From Magnetococcales bacterium (GTDB lineage: Bacteria; Pseudomonadota; Magnetococcia; Magnetococcales; Magnetaquicoccaceae): a stretch of DNA of 8,013 nucleotides. Location: assembly GCA_015228895.1 (NCBI GenBank), contig JADGCR010000097.1, positions 1 through 8,013 of the forward strand, in the 5' to 3' direction. A program made the position numbers and the translations under genes. The notes under the pieces were generated by a model. It worked only from the letters and a program-made list of their open reading frames with translations. It was not told the DNA's origin and made no database searches. Shown here piece by piece: positions 6,176 to 8,013 of the stretch (the stretch's first letter is position 1; every line of letters begins with the position of its first letter).

Positions 6176-6481
6176 ATGAAGAACTGTTGGGAGAAAAACA
6201 AGTGCGGTCGGGAACCGGGTGGCGCCAAGGAGAAAAAGCTTGGTATTTGTCCGGTAGCCACTTATATCTTGGCGGATGGTTTTCTGGGTGGAGAGAACGG
6301 CGGACGGGCATGTGTTTTCATCGTCGGATCCCTTTCACCGAACCAGGAGAGCCAATGCGCGACACGTAATTGTTTTCAGTGTGAATTTTTCAATTCACTG
6401 CGCAAAAAGTACAAAAATTCCCTGAACATCGAGGTTTTCAACCGTTATATCGAAAACTCGAAGACCCTGGCCTTGGAATGA
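6176..6481 (+). CDS. Small Cys-rich protein of the two-CW type
   Basis: The protein has 101 residues, no signal peptide and no membrane segment, so it is probably cytoplasmic. It has seven cysteines, at 4, 10, 25, 46, 61, 66 and 69. The N-terminal NCWEKNKCGREPGGAK (3-18), then CPVAT, GGENGGRAC and C66-x2-C69 match a family of small proteins, and N-terminal domains of some signalling proteins, that start NCWE..KCGREPGG; the pattern suggests metal or Fe-S binding, but I know of no proven function. The second CW of the family is here ACV (46-47), a missing Trp. The start ATG has a perfect AGGAGG (6164-6169) six bases upstream; an in-frame ATG at 6110 is rejected because it coincides with the predicted sigma54 start. 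Residues 75-101 are a Lys/Asn-rich tail. Sigma54 control suggests induction by an environmental signal. Confidence 0.85.
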   Translation: MKNCWEKNKCGREPGGAKEKKLGICPVATYILADGFLGGENGGRACVFIVGSLSPNQESQCATRNCFQCEFFNSLRKKYKNSLNIEVFNRYIENSKTLALE

Positions 6482-6539
6482 ACCCATATTCGGCGGTTGC
6501 GGCAGGTGATCGTTCGCAACTGTCGGATTCCGTTTAAAA

Positions 6540-7421
6540 TCACGGCGGACGCGGCCATTCGAACAGCAGGAGATCCGTTCCCCGCTGGACCTGAAATTGA
6601 AGTGTTTTGGCGGTACCCAGGCTGCCCAGCAGGGTCAGACCTTGCAGAGGTTCGTTCCATTCCACGCCGTTGACCCGGGTGATGCGGTCTCCCGCTTCAA
6701 GGCCCAGTCTTTTCAACAGGGTCGATTCCTTGCCCGGATGGATGCGCATGCCGGCGAATTTCCCGTTCAGATAGGCGGGCTCCAGCCGCACCAGTTCCAA
6801 CAGGCTTTCCGGTTTGTCCTGAAAGGCGTTCCACAATTGATTGATGGCGATGCGGGCTTCCGGCGTGACCGGCACCCTGCCCTCCCCTGCCCCGCCGTCT
6901 TGTTGTTGGGCTTGTTGCACGGGGAGTTCCTGTCTGGGCAAGCGCAGGATCTCCTGTTGGCCCTGGAATTCCAGGATGACCTGTCCGCTTTCGATGGTGC
7001 GCAGGATGGCATCGCCGACGGTGTCGCCGGTCGCGTAGGTACGTTCCTTGCGATCCGGGGTGGCGATAAGGGCGCGGGTGGATTCCGGATGGCCTTCCAC
7101 ATGGAGGATTCCGAGCAGGTTCAGGTTCGGGCGATTGGTCGGGGTGATCGAGGAGGATGGTTTGGTCGGCTTGGCGTTACTGTTGGTCCCGAACAGCCCG
7201 TAAAACGGTGCAGCGTCCGCGGGGGCTGTCTTGGCGGGCATGGCGGCCATGGCGGGTGTTGGTTCCGGGCGTGCGCGGGTGGAACCGGTGGGTTCCTGCC
7301 GTTCCAGGAGCCATTGCCAGGTTGCATTGGCCGATGCATAAGCGAGCAGGGAGATCAAAATCAGGTTGATGATCCTGAACAGCCATTCCTTTTTGATGAA
7401 TCGGGCCCGCCACGCTCCCAT
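6540..7421 (-). CDS. gspC: Type II secretion system inner-membrane protein GspC
   Basis: The protein has 293 residues. A short cytoplasmic start is followed by one membrane segment at about 14-34, then a Pro/Ala-rich periplasmic linker (42-72), the homology region from FYGLFGT at 73-79 through NLLGILHVEG (101-110) and the beta-rich part to about 166, a Gln-rich linker (168-180), and a C-terminal PDZ-like domain at about 205-292 with LNGKFAGMRIHPGKE and LGLEAGDRITRVNG. This is the standard GspC order; GspC joins the outer-membrane secretin GspD to the inner-membrane platform. The start ATG is preceded by AAAGGGG at a usable distance. No gspD or other gsp gene is adjacent: upstream lies the repeat block and downstream the convergent Cys-rich gene, 58 bases away. 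The promoter is not obvious. Confidence 0.88.
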   Translation of the reverse strand: MGAWRARFIKKEWLFRIINLILISLLAYASANATWQWLLERQEPTGSTRARPEPTPAMAAMPAKTAPADAAPFYGLFGTNSNAKPTKPSSSITPTNRPNLNLLGILHVEGHPESTRALIATPDRKERTYATGDTVGDAILRTIESGQVILEFQGQQEILRLPRQELPVQQAQQQDGGAGEGRVPVTPEARIAINQLWNAFQDKPESLLELVRLEPAYLNGKFAGMRIHPGKESTLLKRLGLEAGDRITRVNGVEWNEPLQGLTLLGSLGTAKTLQFQVQRGTDLLLFEWPRPP

Positions 7422-7541
7422 GTATCCGCCCCTTTCCTGAGCAGTTTGAAATATATTGAAAAAAAAGCGGGGGTCTGGGGGATTCCTCCCCCAGGGTTTT
7501 GCGCCTTTGCCTTTGCCTTTCAGGCGCGCCTTTCACACCAA

Positions 7542-7572
7542 GCCGTTTTTCGCGTTTTTTGCGAAAAACGGC
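7542..7572. repeat. Perfect 12-bp inverted repeat
   Basis: gccgtttttcgc (7542-7553) and gcgaaaaacggc (7561-7572) pair without mismatch around a 7-base loop. It is flanked by ggcgcgcc at 7523-7530 and 7576-7583. It lies inside the large palindrome. Confidence 0.9.
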
Positions 7573-7620
7573 GCAGGCGCGCCATGATGCAATCGCTCGT
7601 GCCGGTACGAGCGCGCCTTC

Positions 7621-7657
7621 GCCCTGGAATTTTGCGGGGTTGGCAAAATTCCAGGGC
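7621..7657. repeat. Perfect 14-bp hairpin with loop CGGGGTTGG
   Basis: gccctggaattttg (7621-7634) pairs with caaaattccagggc (7644-7657). The 9-base loop 7635-7643 is the exact reverse complement of the loop of the hairpin at 7707-7743. Confidence 0.92.
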
Positions 7658-7716
7658 ATAATGCACGAGGCTCCAGGGCATAATGCACGAGGCTCCAGGG
7701 CATAATGCACGAGGCG
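7651..7716. repeat. 22-bp tandem triplication at the centre of the palindrome
   Basis: Three contiguous 22-bp units (7651-7672, 7673-7694, 7695-7716) each start ccagggcataatgcacgagg; the first two are identical and the third differs only in its last base. Unit 1 begins within the right arm of the hairpin 7621-7657 and unit 3 ends within the left arm of the hairpin 7707-7743, so the array is an expansion of the linker between them. Confidence 0.92.
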
Positions 7717-7743
7717 TTGCCCAACCCCGGCAACGCCTCGTGC
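7707..7743. repeat. Perfect 14-bp hairpin with loop CCAACCCCG
   Basis: gcacgaggcgttgc (7707-7720) pairs with gcaacgcctcgtgc (7730-7743) around a 9-base loop at 7721-7729. Confidence 0.92.
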
Positions 7744-7874
7744 GAAGGCGGCGCGCTGGCGCTTTTTCCGCTGCGCGAAAAAAGCTTTTTTTGAAGGGCG
7801 CGCTAAAAGCAAAGGCAAAAGCGCAAAACCCTGGGGGAAGAATCCCCCAGACCCCCGCTTTTTTTTCAATACTT

Positions 7875-8013
7875 TATCCGGAGAAGGAATTCCCCAGACC
7901 ACCGCCCTTTTTCAATTTATCCGGAGAAGGAATTCCCCAGACCACCGCCCTTTTTCAACTTATCCGGAGAAGGAATTCCCCAGACCACCGCCCTTTTTCA
8001 ATATATCCGGAGA
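7875..8013. repeat. 43-bp tandem array, at least 3.2 copies, running off the right edge
   Basis: Units start at 7875, 7918, 7961 and 8004 (the last cut by the window). Full copies are identical for the first 41 bases, starting tatccggagaaggaattccc, and vary only in the last two (tt, ct, ta). There are no spacers, so it is not a CRISPR array, and 43 is not a multiple of three, so it is unlikely to be coding. The part ccccagaccaccgccctttt of each unit resembles the right end of the neighbouring palindrome. Confidence 0.93.

Larger units (their letters stand above)
7454..7871. repeat. 418-bp nested palindrome (hairpin-rich intergenic element)
   Basis: The outer arms 7454-7530 and 7796-7871 are reverse complements with few differences and one single-base indel; both begin (read inward) tattgaaaaaaaagcggg and contain ctggggga/tcccccag hairpins at 7475-7494 and 7831-7850. 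Inside are further hairpins at 7542-7572, 7594-7613, 7621-7657, 7707-7743 and 7761-7785, and a 9-bp stem joining 7614-7622 (cgccttcgc) to 7742-7750. No convincing protein is encoded: the open frames are low-complexity and unlike known families. No transposase or target-site duplication was recognised. It could be a non-autonomous mobile element, a composite REP-type element or a structured RNA. Confidence 0.85.
7422..8013. other. Gene-free region made almost wholly of repeats
   Basis: Apart from about 30 bases directly upstream of gspC, these 592 bases consist of the palindrome and the 43-bp array. The gspC promoter must lie in the first 30-50 bases (TATATT at 7456-7451 on the minus strand is a weak -10 candidate without a clear -35), within the palindrome, or farther right beyond it. 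Confidence 0.75.

Noticed and set aside
6482..6539. Bidirectional terminator between the convergent Cys-rich gene and gspC
   Set aside because: Only a 6-bp stem (gttgcg/cgcaac) with a 13-base loop and no T-run on either strand.
7177..7902. Minus-strand frame of 241 codons across the palindrome and gspC
   Set aside because: Most of it translates the hairpin and tandem repeats, and it then overlaps gspC in another frame; no protein family resemblance.
7875..8013. CRISPR array
   Set aside because: The 43-bp units are directly adjacent with no variable spacers.

Overview
The window reads as a piece of a GC-rich Gram-negative proteobacterial chromosome. It has an outer-membrane barrel protein with a signal peptide, a type II secretion GspC, an NnrS-type membrane protein and nonulosonic-acid sugar genes. 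The G/C-rich hairpin repeats between genes, and the style of the porin and small Cys-rich protein, remind me of Magnetococcales or other alphaproteobacteria-like genomes. That placement is an impression and was not tested.

Layout. (1) 24-2395, minus strand: a two-gene unit, neuB (sialic/legionaminic/pseudaminic acid synthase family, GTG start) followed after 2 bp by a fused glycosyltransferase-cytidylyltransferase-like protein. Together they look like part of a surface glycan or flagellin glycosylation locus that continues past the left edge. (2) 2396-2962: a divergent intergenic region with a strong sigma70-type promoter for the porin. (3) 2963-4324, plus: a porin-like beta-barrel protein ending in a textbook rho-independent terminator. 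(4) 4390-4607: a short repeat-rich spacer with a 28-bp direct repeat and a hairpin cluster. (5) 4608-5825, minus: an NnrS-family polytopic membrane protein. (6) 5826-6175: an AT-rich divergent spacer with a near-perfect dyad and a consensus sigma54 (-24/-12) promoter reading right. (7) 6176-6481, plus: a small Cys-rich protein of the 'two-CW' type. (8) 6540-7421, minus: gspC, without other gsp genes nearby. (9) 7422-8013: no gene. It holds a 418-bp nested palindrome built of smaller hairpins, a 22-bp triplication at its centre, and a 43-bp tandem array that runs off the right edge.

Most genes here are independent units rather than one pathway; only neuB and the glycosyltransferase are clearly coupled. 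The most unusual material is non-coding. The large palindrome contains two hairpins with exactly complementary 9-nt loops. Its end hairpins share a compensatory base-pair change with the hairpin behind nnrS. The 43-bp array appears to have grown from its right terminus. The other notable regulatory signal is the sigma54 promoter, with a dyad at about -104, in front of the Cys-rich protein.
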